Shown here piece by piece: positions 41,824 to 51,376 of a stretch of 64,000 nt of DNA. Source of the stretch: Providencia sneebia DSM 19967 (GTDB lineage Bacteria > Pseudomonadota > Gammaproteobacteria > Enterobacterales > Enterobacteriaceae); NCBI RefSeq assembly GCF_000314895.2, contig NZ_CM001773.1:2746855-2810854 (forward strand), given 5' to 3'. Numbering within the stretch: position 1 is the first letter of the stretch; the number at the start of each line of letters is the position of its first letter. A program made the position numbers and the translations under genes. Below the pieces are notes generated by a model that was given only the letters and a program-made list of their open reading frames with translations, made no database searches and had not been told where the DNA came from.

Positions 41824-44013
41824 CTAATCTGCATTACTGGCAAAAAACGTTTTATTCTCTTCTGCCATTTGGCATAAATACTCGCACGGTCGAAATTTGT
41901 CGCCGTAACGTTCAGCTAAGTTATTCATTGTATCAACTGTTTTTTGAATGCCTAAGCTGTCCATATAACGGAAAGGTCCACCGAAGAAAGGTGGGAAACC
42001 GATACCAAATACGGCACCAATATCCCCATCTCGCGCATTGTGGATCACTTTTTCGTCCAAACAGCGTACAGCTTCATTAAGCATTAGCATGACACAACGT
42101 TCTGCAATATCAATTTTACTTAAATGACTATGTGATTGAATGCCGAGTAAAGCATAAACACTGTGGTCTACTTGACGTTTTGATGTTTTTTTCCAAAATA
42201 AAAGTTTGGATATTGGTTGATGATCATACAGGTAAAAACCTTTACCGTTCTTTTTACCTTTGCGACCATCATTGTTCACTTTATCAAGAATATCAGGGGC
42301 TTTGAACCTATCACCAAAACGCTCAACAAGAATTGGAAGAATTTTGGTACCAACATCAATCCCAACTTCATCTAAAAGATTAAATGGCCCAACAGGGAAA
42401 CCAAAATCAACTAACGCGCTATCGATATATTCAATTGATTCACCGCTAACTAAACATTCAGCAGCTTCACATAAATAAGGTGCCAAGATACGGTTTACAT
42501 AAAATCCCGCATCATCACCAACAACAATTGCTGTTTTACCTTGACGTTTTGCAAATGCTACCACGGTGGCAATCGTTTCAGCATCCGTTTTTTTGTGCGG
42601 AATGACTTCAACTAATGGCATTTTATCAACCGGACTAAAATAATGTAGTCCGATAACCTTCTCAGGTTTTTCCGCATGTTCAGCAATTTTATAAATAGGT
42701 AATGAAGATGTATTAGAAGCAAAAATAGCCTGCCCTGCCGTCACGTCCTGAACTTCAGAAACCATTTTTTGTTTCAAGTTCAAATCTTCAAAAACAGCCT
42801 CAACAATTAAATCAGCATGTTCAAGACCTTGATAATTTAGCGTGCCTGAAATTTTTGCCATAATCGCATCGCGCTCACGCGGCGACATGTGTTTTCTCTT
42901 GACTCGGCGTGTTAACAAATCCCAACTAAAATGTAGAGCTTGGGTAATTCCTTTCTCATTGATATCTTTAATGCGTACAGGTAAACCTGCTCGCATTGCA
43001 GTAACAAAAGCAATACCTCCCCCCATTAACCCACCACCAAGCACACCCACTTGTTTAACAGTTAATGGATTTGCTGAAGAGCCCGTTTCATTTTTCAATG
43101 ATGTCGTTGCAAAAAATAAGCTACGTAGAGCCACCGACTGAGGTGTCATCACTAATTTGCCAAATGCTTTAGCTTCCGCCTCATATCCTGCCTTGCTTCC
43201 GTGTTCAATTCCTGTTTTTACAACTCGAATTATTTTTTCAGGTGCAGGATAATGACCCTTAGTTTTTTTCAGCACGCTGCGTTTTGCACTCGAAAATACA
43301 TTATTACGCAATAATTTGCTGCCTAATAAACGTTGTTGCCAATGAATAGGCTTACGCTGTATCTTCGTTTTTTTAGCCATCTCAACAGCAACATCTAATA
43401 AAATCGTCTCTGGCACCACATCATCAACTAAGCCAATTCGTAAAGCTTGTTTAGCACGTAATTGGCGACCCGTTAACATGAGATCTAGCGCTTTTGGTAT
43501 CCCAACCAATTTCGGTAAGCGTTGAGTTCCACCAGAACCAGGAAGTAAACCTAATTGAACTTCGGGCAACCCTAAGCGTGTTTTATCACTATTTGAACAA
43601 ACCCGCGCATGACATGCTAAAGCCAGTTCTAATCCCCCCCCTAAACAAGCACCATGAATGGCGGCAATAATGGGTAAAGGATAGTTTTCAAGCTTATCAA
43701 ACAGTCGTTGCCCTTCTCGAGATAATTCACTGGCTTCTTCTTCACTATGGCAATTAGCAATCATGCTAATATCAGCACCCGCGATAAAACTGTCTTTCTT
43801 ACCGGAAGTAATAACTAACCCTTTTAACCCAGAGATAGATTGTGCTTTTTGTAAGATAGCGAGAAATTGCTGGGCAAATTCAGCTTTTAATGTATTAACT
43901 TTCTCATTTGGTACATCAATGAAAATGATCCCAACTGTTTGAGAATAAACCTCAAGATGAAATGCCGCTGGTAATTCATGCGTTCCATTATGAATAGGAG
44001 AATGTTGTCCCAT
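41824..44013 (-). CDS. fadJ: fatty-acid oxidation complex subunit alpha FadJ
   Basis: Anaerobic beta-oxidation multifunctional enzyme: enoyl-CoA hydratase/isomerase domain at the N-terminus ([33 protein letters not shown]) and 3-hydroxyacyl-CoA dehydrogenase from about residue 315 ([58 protein letters not shown]). The ATG at 44013 overlaps the fadI stop (TAATG) and gives 729 residues (E. coli 714); 16 more in-frame codons upstream lie inside fadI and are not needed. It works with FadI as a complex. Confidence 0.96.
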   Translation of the reverse strand: MGQHSPIHNGTHELPAAFHLEVYSQTVGIIFIDVPNEKVNTLKAEFAQQFLAILQKAQSISGLKGLVITSGKKDSFIAGADISMIANCHSEEEASELSREGQRLFDKLENYPLPIIAAIHGACLGGGLELALACHARVCSNSDKTRLGLPEVQLGLLPGSGGTQRLPKLVGIPKALDLMLTGRQLRAKQALRIGLVDDVVPETILLDVAVEMAKKTKIQRKPIHWQQRLLGSKLLRNNVFSSAKRSVLKKTKGHYPAPEKIIRVVKTGIEHGSKAGYEAEAKAFGKLVMTPQSVALRSLFFATTSLKNETGSSANPLTVKQVGVLGGGLMGGGIAFVTAMRAGLPVRIKDINEKGITQALHFSWDLLTRRVKRKHMSPRERDAIMAKISGTLNYQGLEHADLIVEAVFEDLNLKQKMVSEVQDVTAGQAIFASNTSSLPIYKIAEHAEKPEKVIGLHYFSPVDKMPLVEVIPHKKTDAETIATVVAFAKRQGKTAIVVGDDAGFYVNRILAPYLCEAAECLVSGESIEYIDSALVDFGFPVGPFNLLDEVGIDVGTKILPILVERFGDRFKAPDILDKVNNDGRKGKKNGKGFYLYDHQPISKLLFWKKTSKRQVDHSVYALLGIQSHSHLSKIDIAERCVMLMLNEAVRCLDEKVIHNARDGDIGAVFGIGFPPFFGGPFRYMDSLGIQKTVDTMNNLAERYGDKFRPCEYLCQMAEENKTFFASNAD

Positions 44014-45332
44014 TATTCCACCTCCAGAATCATTGCTGCACCTAAACCACCCGCGGCGCAAGCCGTAGTTAACCCGAAACCACCGCCACGACGTCGTAAT
44101 TCATGTAACGTTTGTGTCACCATTCGAGCACCTGTCGCGGCAAATGGATGTCCATAAGCAATCGATCCGCCAAGAACATTAAATTTATCCATATCAATTT
44201 CACCAATCGCATCTGATAACCCAAGTTTTTCTTGTGCAAATTGGCGGCTAGCAAATAGTTTAATATTTGCCAATGTTTGCGCAGCAAATGCTTCATGCAT
44301 ATCAATTAACGTCAAATCTTGCAATGTTAGTCCTGCACGTTTTAATGCAATTGGCGTCGCGTAAGTTGGACCCAATAGCATATCTTGCCAAACATCAATG
44401 GCTGAAAAAGCAAAACTACGAATGTAGCCTAACGGCTGATAACCTAAAGCTTTTGCGCGAGATTCAGTCATCATCAACACGGCAGCAGCGCCATCTGTCA
44501 ATGGCGTACTATTTGCTGCTGTGACTGTGCCATGTTTGCGATCAAAAGCAGGTCTGAGTTGAGAATATGAAGATAATACTGAGTTTTTTCGAATATTATT
44601 ATCTTGATTAAATGCTTGTTTAAAAGGTGGCATATAAGCGGTCATGACTTCCTGCTCAAGAACACCACTATCCCAAGCTTTTGCCGCTAATAGATGAGAA
44701 CGATGTGCTAATTCATCTTGTTGCAGGCGGCTGATGTGGTAACTTTTTGCCATTTGCTCTGCGGTATCGCCCATGCGCAAACCGGTTGAATATTCGGCAA
44801 CCGCAGGCGCAACGGGTAATAAATCTTTTAATCTTAATTTAGAAATTAAAGATAATTTTTGACCAAAAGATTTTGCTTTACTCAATGACAGCAATGTTGC
44901 TGCCATTTTTTTCGTCACCCCAATGGGTAAAACAGAAGATGAATCGGCACCACCCGCAATACCAACCGAAATATGCCCAGCAAGCATACTTTCCATCACG
45001 TTCGCCATCGCCTGAAAACTCGTCGCGCAAGCACGAGAAACACTGTAAGCATCTGTTGAGACACTCATTCCGGTTCCTAACACAATTTCTCGTGCAATAT
45101 TAGGCGCGGCTGGCATTTGTACAACTTGTCCGAAAACTAATTGCTCTATTAAATTTTTATCAATACCGCTACGGCTGATCAATTCTGCAACAACCGCTTT
45201 TCCCAAATCGACTGCTGCAATTCCCTGATATGCCGTGGCTTGTTTAGCAAAAGGCAAACGAAGACCGCTCACAATGGCGATCCTTTCCTTTGTTGTGTGA
45301 GTGCTTTCGCCATGATGGGAAAGTTGATTCAT
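44013..45332 (-). CDS. fadI: acetyl-CoA C-acyltransferase FadI
   Basis: Thiolase subunit of the anaerobic beta-oxidation complex. It has 439 residues (E. coli 436). The nucleophilic cysteine is in [17 protein letters not shown] (about residue 98), with the C-terminal catalytic blocks [20 protein letters not shown] and [20 protein letters not shown]. It has an extended polar N-terminus ([15 protein letters not shown]). It is translationally coupled to fadJ, and a FadR-like dyad lies about 60 bp upstream. Confidence 0.96.
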   Translation of the reverse strand: MNQLSHHGESTHTTKERIAIVSGLRLPFAKQATAYQGIAAVDLGKAVVAELISRSGIDKNLIEQLVFGQVVQMPAAPNIAREIVLGTGMSVSTDAYSVSRACATSFQAMANVMESMLAGHISVGIAGGADSSSVLPIGVTKKMAATLLSLSKAKSFGQKLSLISKLRLKDLLPVAPAVAEYSTGLRMGDTAEQMAKSYHISRLQQDELAHRSHLLAAKAWDSGVLEQEVMTAYMPPFKQAFNQDNNIRKNSVLSSYSQLRPAFDRKHGTVTAANSTPLTDGAAAVLMMTESRAKALGYQPLGYIRSFAFSAIDVWQDMLLGPTYATPIALKRAGLTLQDLTLIDMHEAFAAQTLANIKLFASRQFAQEKLGLSDAIGEIDMDKFNVLGGSIAYGHPFAATGARMVTQTLHELRRRGGGFGLTTACAAGGLGAAMILEVE

Positions 45333-45392
45333 GGTAGCTCCTGCTAAAAGTAATAAAGAAAGTTGCTAACGAGTATAATTTGCAATGTTAAG

Positions 45393-45403
45393 AGGTCTGA
45401 CCT
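45393..45403 (-). promoter_or_regulatory. FadR-like operator upstream of fadI
   Basis: AGGTCTGACCT, a symmetric match to the core of the FadR consensus TGGTCNGACCA with only the outer pair changed, 61 bp upstream of the fadI start. Repression by FadR without long-chain acyl-CoA would fit the gene's role. Confidence 0.75.
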
Positions 45404-45788
45404 GTCACATTGTTAACATAAATTTCACATATAGAAAATAGCATCATAAAGAAAATGCGAGCTTGAGCACAACTTCCCCAATTCAAACGAATGAATGCCT
45501 CATCATCTTTTCAAGGTCAATTATTTTACTCACTGCTAATTAGCGACCTTTTACTATGTTGAAGAATAAATTGATAATTTTATCAATAGAAGAATTCAGG
45601 ATATGTATAAAATTTGGATAAGACACAACAGAATATAAGCTCAATAAATACAACCAAAAGGTGATTGTAAATCGAACAATTTTCAGATGTGATTTTTAAA
45701 GGCAGGAATTTAACAAAAATAGATTAACACAACCTTCACTGCCATAAATAAATTGGCAGTGAAGGAAAAAAATTAATCAAACGTTTGA
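45404..45788. other. fadI-yfcZ intergenic region
   Basis: About 385 bp without a credible gene. It holds the fadI promoter near 45400 and, at its far end, the hairpin after yfcZ. Confidence 0.5.
45733..45765 (-). terminator. Hairpin after yfcZ
   Basis: CCTTCACTGCCA and TGGCAGTGAAGG form a perfect 12-bp stem with a 9-nt loop about 24 bp beyond the yfcZ stop. The T run on the minus strand is poor (TTGTGTT). Confidence 0.65.
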
Positions 45789-46085
45789 TTAGCGTAAGCC
45801 TAATTGAAAAATTAAACTTTCAGCTTCACAACTAAAAGTGAAACTTACTGACAGCTCTACCCCGCCATCCACATTAGAAATGCTATGATGAATAACGCAA
45901 GGGTCTGACTCCACTGCTCTCGCCTTTGCTGTCAGCTCTTTCAGCGCAGATTCCGCCTCTGCTTGGTTCGCAAAAACATGCTGATACGATGCAGTGCAAT
46001 CTTTGTTATCTAAAACTGTACCCACATCTACACAGCAGCAAGCAGCGGTTTCTTCCGCGTTACAACGGTTAATCGCATCAGTCAT
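45789..46085 (-). CDS. yfcZ: YfcZ/YiiS family protein
   Basis: 98 residues, matching E. coli YfcZ (94): CCCVDVGTVLDNKDCTASYQ and CEAESLIFQLGLR are diagnostic. The cysteine-rich N-terminal half (ACCCVD) is notable and conserved. Function unknown. The ATG at 46085 has GGAG 7 nt upstream; four extra in-frame codons upstream are not part of the family. It is divergent from fadL, as in E. coli. Confidence 0.94.
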   Translation of the reverse strand: MTDAINRCNAEETAACCCVDVGTVLDNKDCTASYQHVFANQAEAESALKELTAKARAVESDPCVIHHSISNVDGGVELSVSFTFSCEAESLIFQLGLR

Positions 46086-46320
46086 TTTACTCTCCAAATC
46101 AACAAACTATTAGTAAGTTGTTATCTTACCGCTGAAAAAGAACAAAAAACTAGTCTGTATCAAATGTAATCCCTGACTATCCGCCATAAGTTTGATCTAA
46201 CCACGGATTTATTATTCACTTTCTCATAAATATCATCTTAATGTTGCAATTATGTTAATTAAATCCCAATTTTGAAAACATTTTAGATATAAAAGCAAAA
46301 CATGCTTGCAACACATATGG

Positions 46321-46330
46321 TGGTCAGACC
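46321..46330 (+). promoter_or_regulatory. FadR operator 1 upstream of fadL
   Basis: TGGTCAGACC, an exact match to the TGGTCNGACC core of the FadR operator, about 115 bp upstream of fadL. Confidence 0.82.
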
Positions 46331-46344
46331 TATACTCTACCAAC

Positions 46345-46354
46345 TGGTCTGATT
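46345..46354 (+). promoter_or_regulatory. FadR operator 2 upstream of fadL
   Basis: CTGGTCTGATT: a full left half and a degenerate right half of the FadR site, 24 bp downstream of operator 1. E. coli fadL is also reported to have two FadR sites. Confidence 0.6.
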
Positions 46355-46440
46355 TGTCATAGCGGCAAGCGACCCTACAATTCTGCGCTTCTTGCGACAA
46401 GAAGTCGCTAATTTAAATAATATACAAGAGGGTTTTGGTT

Positions 46441-47778
46441 ATGATAAGCCAGAAAAACCTGTTTAATCGTAATATATTAGCAATCGCAGTGGCATTGGTT
46501 TCATCGAACGCAGGTGCTGCTGGTTTTTTGCTTAATGAATATTCTACATCAGCATTAGGACGTGCTTTTTCTGGGGCTGGGGCTGTCGGAGATAACGCAA
46601 GTGAAGGAAACCGTAACCCAGCAGCAATGATGTTATTTGACCGACCTGCAATGTCTGTTGGTGCTGTTTATATTGATCCAAGTGTTGATATTAAAGGTCG
46701 CGGTAAATCACCATTTGGTAGTAATTTAACCGCTAATGATATTGCTCCAAGTGCAGTGGTTCCTAACGCGCACTTTATTTTCCCCGTTAATGATAAATGG
46801 GCTGTTGGTACATCAATGACAACCAACTTTGGTCTTGCAACTGATTTTAACAAAAATTATGCCGCAGGCTCAATTGGTGGGAAAACCGATCTGAAAACAG
46901 TAAATTTAAACTTAAGCGGTGCTTATCGTTTAAATGATAATTTCAGTTTCGGATTAGGTGCGAATGCTGTTTATGCTGATGCAGAAATTAAACGCCATGC
47001 AGGTGATTTAGGGCTTGCAGTGACTCAACTCGGGCTTCCGCCTATTCCGGCGAATACAACAATGGCAAAACTGACCGGAAGTGATTGGGGCTATGGCTGG
47101 AATGCGGGCGTTTTATACGAATTTAATGATGATAACCGCTTGAGCTTTACTTATCGCTCTAAAGTCACCGTCAAATTTAAAGATGGTAAATATTCTAATG
47201 ATTTACCAAGTAATAACCCAATGTTAGGGCAACTAGGTATTGTTGGGACTGGTGGAGATAAAATTAAAGGTAAACTGGATCTGAATTTACCTGATATTTG
47301 GGAATTCTCAGGCTACCATAAAGTTGATCCTAAATGGGCTCTTCACTATAGCGTTTCTTATACTGGTTGGAGTACCTTTAAAGATCTTTCCGCTTATCGT
47401 AGCAGTGATAACAAAGAACTGTTCCACAAGCCCGAACACTTTAAAGATGCTTGGCGTTTAGCATTAGGTGCAACCTATTTCTATGACGATAACTGGACTT
47501 TCCGTACTGGTGTCGCTTATGACGAAAGCCCAATTCCAACAAAATATCGCTCTATCTCTATTCCAGACCAAGATCGTTATTGGTTAAGTGCGGGAACAAC
47601 TTATGCATTTACTGATAATGCTTCTGTTGATTTAGGTATTTCTTATATGTACGGTAAAAAAGTCGACATAAAAGAAAAACTCAGTGAAAATATTCCTGAG
47701 CAAATGATCCCAGCATATCAATTCAAATCTGAAGGTTCAGCTTGGTTATATGGTGTTAACTTCAACTACACATTCTAA
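46441..47778 (+). CDS. fadL: long-chain fatty acid outer-membrane transporter FadL
   Basis: Outer-membrane beta-barrel that takes up long-chain fatty acids. It has 445 residues (E. coli 446). The Sec signal ends near SSNAGA, followed by the hatch domain start AGFLLNEYSTSALGRAFSGA and the conserved NRNPAAM; the C-terminus is YGVNFNYTF with terminal Phe, the BAM signal. The ATG at 46441 has GAGGG 8 nt upstream and is preferred to the in-frame TTG two codons earlier. The FadR sites upstream fit control with fadIJ. Confidence 0.97.
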   Translation: MISQKNLFNRNILAIAVALVSSNAGAAGFLLNEYSTSALGRAFSGAGAVGDNASEGNRNPAAMMLFDRPAMSVGAVYIDPSVDIKGRGKSPFGSNLTANDIAPSAVVPNAHFIFPVNDKWAVGTSMTTNFGLATDFNKNYAAGSIGGKTDLKTVNLNLSGAYRLNDNFSFGLGANAVYADAEIKRHAGDLGLAVTQLGLPPIPANTTMAKLTGSDWGYGWNAGVLYEFNDDNRLSFTYRSKVTVKFKDGKYSNDLPSNNPMLGQLGIVGTGGDKIKGKLDLNLPDIWEFSGYHKVDPKWALHYSVSYTGWSTFKDLSAYRSSDNKELFHKPEHFKDAWRLALGATYFYDDNWTFRTGVAYDESPIPTKYRSISIPDQDRYWLSAGTTYAFTDNASVDLGISYMYGKKVDIKEKLSENIPEQMIPAYQFKSEGSAWLYGVNFNYTF

Positions 47779-47796
47779 TCACGCTTTATCTTAAAA

Positions 47797-47832
47797 ATCC
47801 CAAACAGGGAGTCATTCCCTGTTTGATTTTCT
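47797..47832 (+). terminator. Terminator after fadL
   Basis: CAAACAGGGA and TCCCTGTTTG form a 10-bp stem with a 5-nt loop, followed by ATTTTCT, 20 bp after the fadL stop. Confidence 0.85.
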
Positions 47833-48067
47833 CTAATAAACCATTTCTGCTTATATTCACTGCTTATTTATCTAAAATTTATTATTGCTAATCAAGATAA
47901 TGTTGCTTTGCAATTTATTTTCAAAACATCACATAGCTTATACATTCCTGTCATCATTTATACAAATAATGGTGCTATATTAATTTCAGTTGCAACAAAT
48001 ACATATTCAATCAGATTGGCTAATCACCAATGATGGAAGAGGTTCTATGACAAAGTAGGAGATTTTT

Positions 48068-48166
48068 ATGGGAACATTATTTACGGTAAGTTTTATTGGT
48101 ATATTGGGTGTTATCGCACTTATAGATACAATTAGTCAGCGCCTAAGAAGAGGTAATAATGAATAA
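48068..48166 (+). CDS. small single-span membrane protein, 32 residues
   Basis: A short frame with a strong ribosome binding site (AGGAG, 6 nt before the ATG). The product begins MGTLFTVSFIGILGVIALID and ends with a basic/polar tail TISQRLRRGNNE: one TM helix followed by positive charges, typical of small inner-membrane proteins. Tiny upstream frames (ATG-ACA-AAG-TAG, whose stop abuts the ribosome binding site) precede it. A 15-bp inverted repeat starts 6 bp after its stop. I do not recognise a named family. The strong RBS, hydrophobic helix and following hairpin support a real gene. Confidence 0.65.
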   Translation: MGTLFTVSFIGILGVIALIDTISQRLRRGNNE

Positions 48167-48171
48167 TTTTC

Positions 48172-48212
48172 TTATCACTCTCTAATGCCAGCTAACTATT
48201 AGAGAGTGATAA
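48172..48212. terminator. Strong 15-bp hairpin between the small membrane protein and mlaA
   Basis: TTATCACTCTCTAAT and ATTAGAGAGTGATAA pair perfectly with an 11-nt loop. There is no real T run on either side, so it may be a bidirectional or Rho-assisted terminator for the small gene and the convergent mlaA. Confidence 0.7.
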
Positions 48213-48240
48213 CGTTCACAATGCTTTATCTTAAAAAAGC

Positions 48241-48993
48241 TTAATCAATAGAATCAAGGTCACCTTCAATTGCCGCAGCATTAGGGTTGACTGTTGCTTT
48301 TAACTCACCACCAGATGATAAGAAATCATTGCGTTGGAAATACGCTTCACGCATCAATAAATAAGGATCTGATGAATTTTTTAGCAATCCGTCAGAATCA
48401 AGTAACCGTGAACGCGTTTCAATACCTTCTAGTGCCCACTTACCTGCCGACATCCAGAAAGTCAGATAACTTAACATTGGATAAAGATCGTCAACTAAAT
48501 TACCGCCCTCTTCTCTTGGCGTAAAACTACCATAACCGGGGAGTACCACGTAAGGACCATAACCGACATCATAATAACCTAATGTATTACCAAAACGTTT
48601 AGGTTCTTCTTTCGCAAGTTGCGGATTTGCCATGGATGCAACATCAATTAACCCACCAACACCAAATACGGTATTGAGGAAGAAACGGTTAAAGTGTTTA
48701 AAGCCTTGTGTTATTTCTCCGCGTAAGAAGCTGTTTAGCATACTTGCGGGCTCTTCAAGGTTAACAAAAAAGTTAGTTAACCCATTTCGAGCTGGCGTTG
48801 GCACATAGTCTCGCCATGCGACTGCAACTGGTCTTAGGATATATGGATCTAAGACATTATAGTTAAAGTTGAACATCGCTCGGTTAAACCCTTCTAATGG
48901 GTCAGAGCGTTCGTGTGTGACTGGATCAATTGTACTTGAACACCCTACTAATAAAACACCCGCAAGAAGAATGCTATTTACGCGAAGCTTCAT
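48241..48993 (-). CDS. mlaA: outer-membrane lipoprotein MlaA (VacJ)
   Basis: MlaA removes mislocalised phospholipids from the outer leaflet of the outer membrane and passes them to MlaC. It has 250 residues (E. coli 251). The lipobox LLVGC gives acylated Cys18 followed by Ser, fitting outer-membrane sorting. Conserved blocks are RSDPLEGFNRAMFNFNYNVL, DPYILRPVAVAWRDYVPTPA and GLIDVASMANPQL. The ATG at 48993 has GGAGAG upstream; four extra in-frame codons are not needed. Confidence 0.96.
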   Translation of the reverse strand: MKLRVNSILLAGVLLVGCSSTIDPVTHERSDPLEGFNRAMFNFNYNVLDPYILRPVAVAWRDYVPTPARNGLTNFFVNLEEPASMLNSFLRGEITQGFKHFNRFFLNTVFGVGGLIDVASMANPQLAKEEPKRFGNTLGYYDVGYGPYVVLPGYGSFTPREEGGNLVDDLYPMLSYLTFWMSAGKWALEGIETRSRLLDSDGLLKNSSDPYLLMREAYFQRNDFLSSGGELKATVNPNAAAIEGDLDSID

Positions 48994-49385
48994 ATTACTC
49001 TCCATTCCCTACATCACCTAGCCATGGCTCTTTTTTGGCAAATTATAAACTAATGAAAAAATATTAAAACCAAATAGATATCTTTGTTAATCAAATTGAG
49101 TGATTAACGCTATAACAAAGACTTAAACAAAAAAATAAACGACCAGAATAACATTAACAAAGCATGACAGAATATACTGATCTTAATGCGTTCATGAAGG
49201 AGAGATTGTTTATGATTTATCTCACCCCCAATCAACTTAAGTGTATTCACTTAACTAAGATTAGACATAAAACAGTTCAGTTTAAAGTCATTACTTTTGA
49301 AAAAATTATGTCTGTATAACTCATAGATTCATTGATATCGTCAGCAATAACATGAGCGAGGATGAGTATAGAATAAAAAGAAAAG
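48994..49385. other. Intergenic region mlaA-yccJ
   Basis: About 390 bp with the mlaA promoter (near 49000-49150) and no credible coding frame. Nothing else seen. Confidence 0.5.
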
Positions 49386-49407
49386 AAGCCCTTAACGTTA
49401 AGGGCTT
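49386..49407 (-). terminator. Terminator after yccJ
   Basis: AAGCCCTTAACGTTAAGGGCTT, an 11-bp perfect palindrome flanked by T-rich sequence on the minus strand (CTTTTC), 13 bp after the yccJ stop. Confidence 0.8.
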
Positions 49408-49420
49408 TGTGCATCATGAG

Positions 49421-49633
49421 TTAAACATTTTTTCTTTCGATAGTCTCTTCTCCCCAAAACAGAATGTCTTTATCTGTTTTAGAAAAAGCTAACGGAAGAA
49501 CTTCATCAGCCCCTTCTTCCCATATTTTTTCTGCTAATACTTCATCATTATTTGCTAATTCAAATATTGCTTCAGCAATTTCAATTGATGTTTCACGTAC
49601 TTTTGCCCAATCAGAGATATGATGATCTTTCAT
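49421..49633 (-). CDS. yccJ: YccJ family protein
   Basis: A 70-residue acidic protein closely matching E. coli YccJ (75 residues) from memory: [40 protein letters not shown] and the C-terminal [12 protein letters not shown] are nearly identical. In E. coli it is encoded with wrbA and induced in stationary phase; here wrbA is not adjacent. Function unknown. AAGGGC lies about 8 nt before the ATG. Confidence 0.9.
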   Translation of the reverse strand: MKDHHISDWAKVRETSIEIAEAIFELANNDEVLAEKIWEEGADEVLPLAFSKTDKDILFWGEETIERKNV

Positions 49634-49868
49634 TTCATTGCCCTTTTGCGTTTAACTTAAGAAAACAATACCACGAAAACGCAGCAATTATCATTAGACA
49701 AATGTGTCTAATGATTACATAGCTTACCGAAGATGATATATCTCATTTTTATCACGTTTTCTGAATATATAAATATGATATATTCAGTTAAAAAGAATCA
49801 CAATAAATTATAAAAAAGTGACCATTCATTAATGAACATATAATAGGCTTAATATAATAGCCCCTAAT

Positions 49869-50003
49869 ATTGCAGAGCAATTAATTTACTTTCAACAGCA
49901 AATTGAATTTGCTAATTATAAGAAAAAACACTTTCTTGAAAAATTAGAATACGTAATGAAATACATGCAGAAAGCACAGTATAATCAAAGTAATCAAGAA
50001 TAA
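49869..50003 (+). CDS. possible small ORF without a canonical start codon
   Basis: A 44-codon frame (with ATT at 49869) reads IAEQLIYFQQQIEFANYKKK then HFLEKLEYVMKYMQKAQYNQ: a convincing amphipathic helix-loop-helix composition in otherwise featureless DNA. The frame has no ATG, GTG or TTG before residue 27 and is closed upstream by TGA near 49844. It could use a rare start (ATT or ATA), be the remnant of a gene that lost its 5' end, or be chance. I do not recognise it. Confidence 0.25.
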   Translation: MAEQLIYFQQQIEFANYKKKHFLEKLEYVMKYMQKAQYNQSNQE

Positions 50004-50133
50004 AATAAATACGAACTGAATTATTAATATATAATTTACATATGCTATCCGTTTTCAGTTCCTAAGAAAAAGAAATAGAACATTTTATAGAAAAACGCTC
50101 TATATTCATGAAGGTTATTATTTGTAGAATGGA

Positions 50134-50970
50134 TTAAACTAATTTACTGCCTTGACGATAAGCTAAAGCAACTGTCAGCGATTGTGCTAAGCATAGCGTT
50201 GCCGATTGAGAGCGAAATGCATCAACTTGCGCTTCTTTAATCACAAAACAGACATCACTAAAACTGGCAAGTGGGCTGATTTGGCTATCGGTGATAACGA
50301 TTTGCTTTGCCCCAGTTTGTGCCGCTTTTTCACTTACCATTACGGTATCTTGAGCATAAGGCGTAAAACTAATCGAGATAACAACATCCTTTTCATTAAT
50401 TCGGCTAATTTGCTCTTTGAACATGCCGCCTAACCCATCAATAAGAACAGGATGACATTCTAAGTGGCTCAAAGCGTAACTTAAATAGGTTGCCACACTA
50501 AATGAACGGCGCAACCCGATAATATATACATTTCTCGCTTCGGCTAATAATGAAACAGCCTTTTCCATATCTTCAGCTGGAGTTCTTGCTGCCATTTGCT
50601 GTAATGCTTGAGCATTTGAATGAGCGAACTCTTTTAAAATATGAATTGGATCATCAGTCAATTCTTGCTCGCTATCCATTTCGCGAAATAATCTCGCTCT
50701 GTCAGTATAGCTTGCTGTTTCTTCAACCAAATTCATTCGAAACAATTGTTTCATCTCATTAAAGCCACTAAAATCAAATGCATTTGCAAAGCGGATTAAT
50801 GTTGATGGCGGTACATTTGCTTCTTTCGCAATCACCGCAACCGTATCAAATGCAACACTATTCGTATTGTCCAATACATATCTAGCCACTTGTTGCAGCC
50901 GTTTGCTTAATTCATCGTATCGAGAACGAACTTGTTCTTGAAACTCATTTAAATTTGATGCGCTTGACAT
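50134..50970 (-). CDS. iolR: RpiR-family regulator of the iol cluster (IolR type)
   Basis: 278 residues: an N-terminal RpiR helix-turn-helix (FDTVAVIAKEANVPPSTLIR, FANAFDFSGFNEMKQLFR) and a C-terminal SIS sugar-isomerase domain (VYIIGLRRSFSVATYLSYAL; VVISISFTPYAQDTVMVSEK). RpiR-type IolR proteins repress inositol genes in other proteobacteria. It is divergent from iolA, 406 bp away. The inverted repeats inside the iolA and iolC promoters are its likely targets. The symbol is assigned from family and position. Confidence 0.85.
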   Translation of the reverse strand: MSSASNLNEFQEQVRSRYDELSKRLQQVARYVLDNTNSVAFDTVAVIAKEANVPPSTLIRFANAFDFSGFNEMKQLFRMNLVEETASYTDRARLFREMDSEQELTDDPIHILKEFAHSNAQALQQMAARTPAEDMEKAVSLLAEARNVYIIGLRRSFSVATYLSYALSHLECHPVLIDGLGGMFKEQISRINEKDVVISISFTPYAQDTVMVSEKAAQTGAKQIVITDSQISPLASFSDVCFVIKEAQVDAFRSQSATLCLAQSLTVALAYRQGSKLV

Positions 50971-51307
50971 ATAACCTCCATGGTTTGGCTACCAATTGTA
51001 ATTCTTTTGCGCCATTAGTCGAACTATTTTGAAACAGTTAGTTCACATTTCAAAGACTTTCATCCTTCTCTACTTCAAATAATTACCCTAAATAATCCAA
51101 CTATAAATAATCTATAGAACAACTTACACCAATAATATCTATTATAGCTCAGGTTAATGGAAGTCACATTTCATGCTGTATTCTTAACTGCTACATAACT
51201 AAATAAGCTATTGACGCCCTTTTTAAAATCATAATTTTTATCTTGGATGATAAATTTCATAAAAAGCCTGTATGGATCACATAAATTGAATGATATTTCA
51301 ATTTTAG

Positions 51308-51336
51308 TTGAAAATGAAATAAAAATTTCATATACA
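51308..51336 (+). promoter_or_regulatory. iolA promoter with embedded inverted repeat
   Basis: A sigma70-type promoter TTGAAA (51308-51313), 17-bp spacer, TATACA (51331-51336). The spacer contains TGAAAT-AAAA-ATTTCA (51315-51330), a perfect 6-bp inverted repeat, a natural place for a repressor such as IolR. The start of iolA is 40 bp downstream. The same layout recurs before the iolC remnant. Confidence 0.65.
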
Positions 51337-51376
51337 TTATGTAACAACGTAATCCTGTCAGCGAAAGAGAGGCAAC

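Larger units (their letters stand above)
46098..46440. other. yfcZ-fadL divergent regulatory region
   Basis: About 340 bp carrying the divergent promoters of yfcZ and fadL. Two FadR-like sites lie near 46321-46354. No gene seen. Confidence 0.6.
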
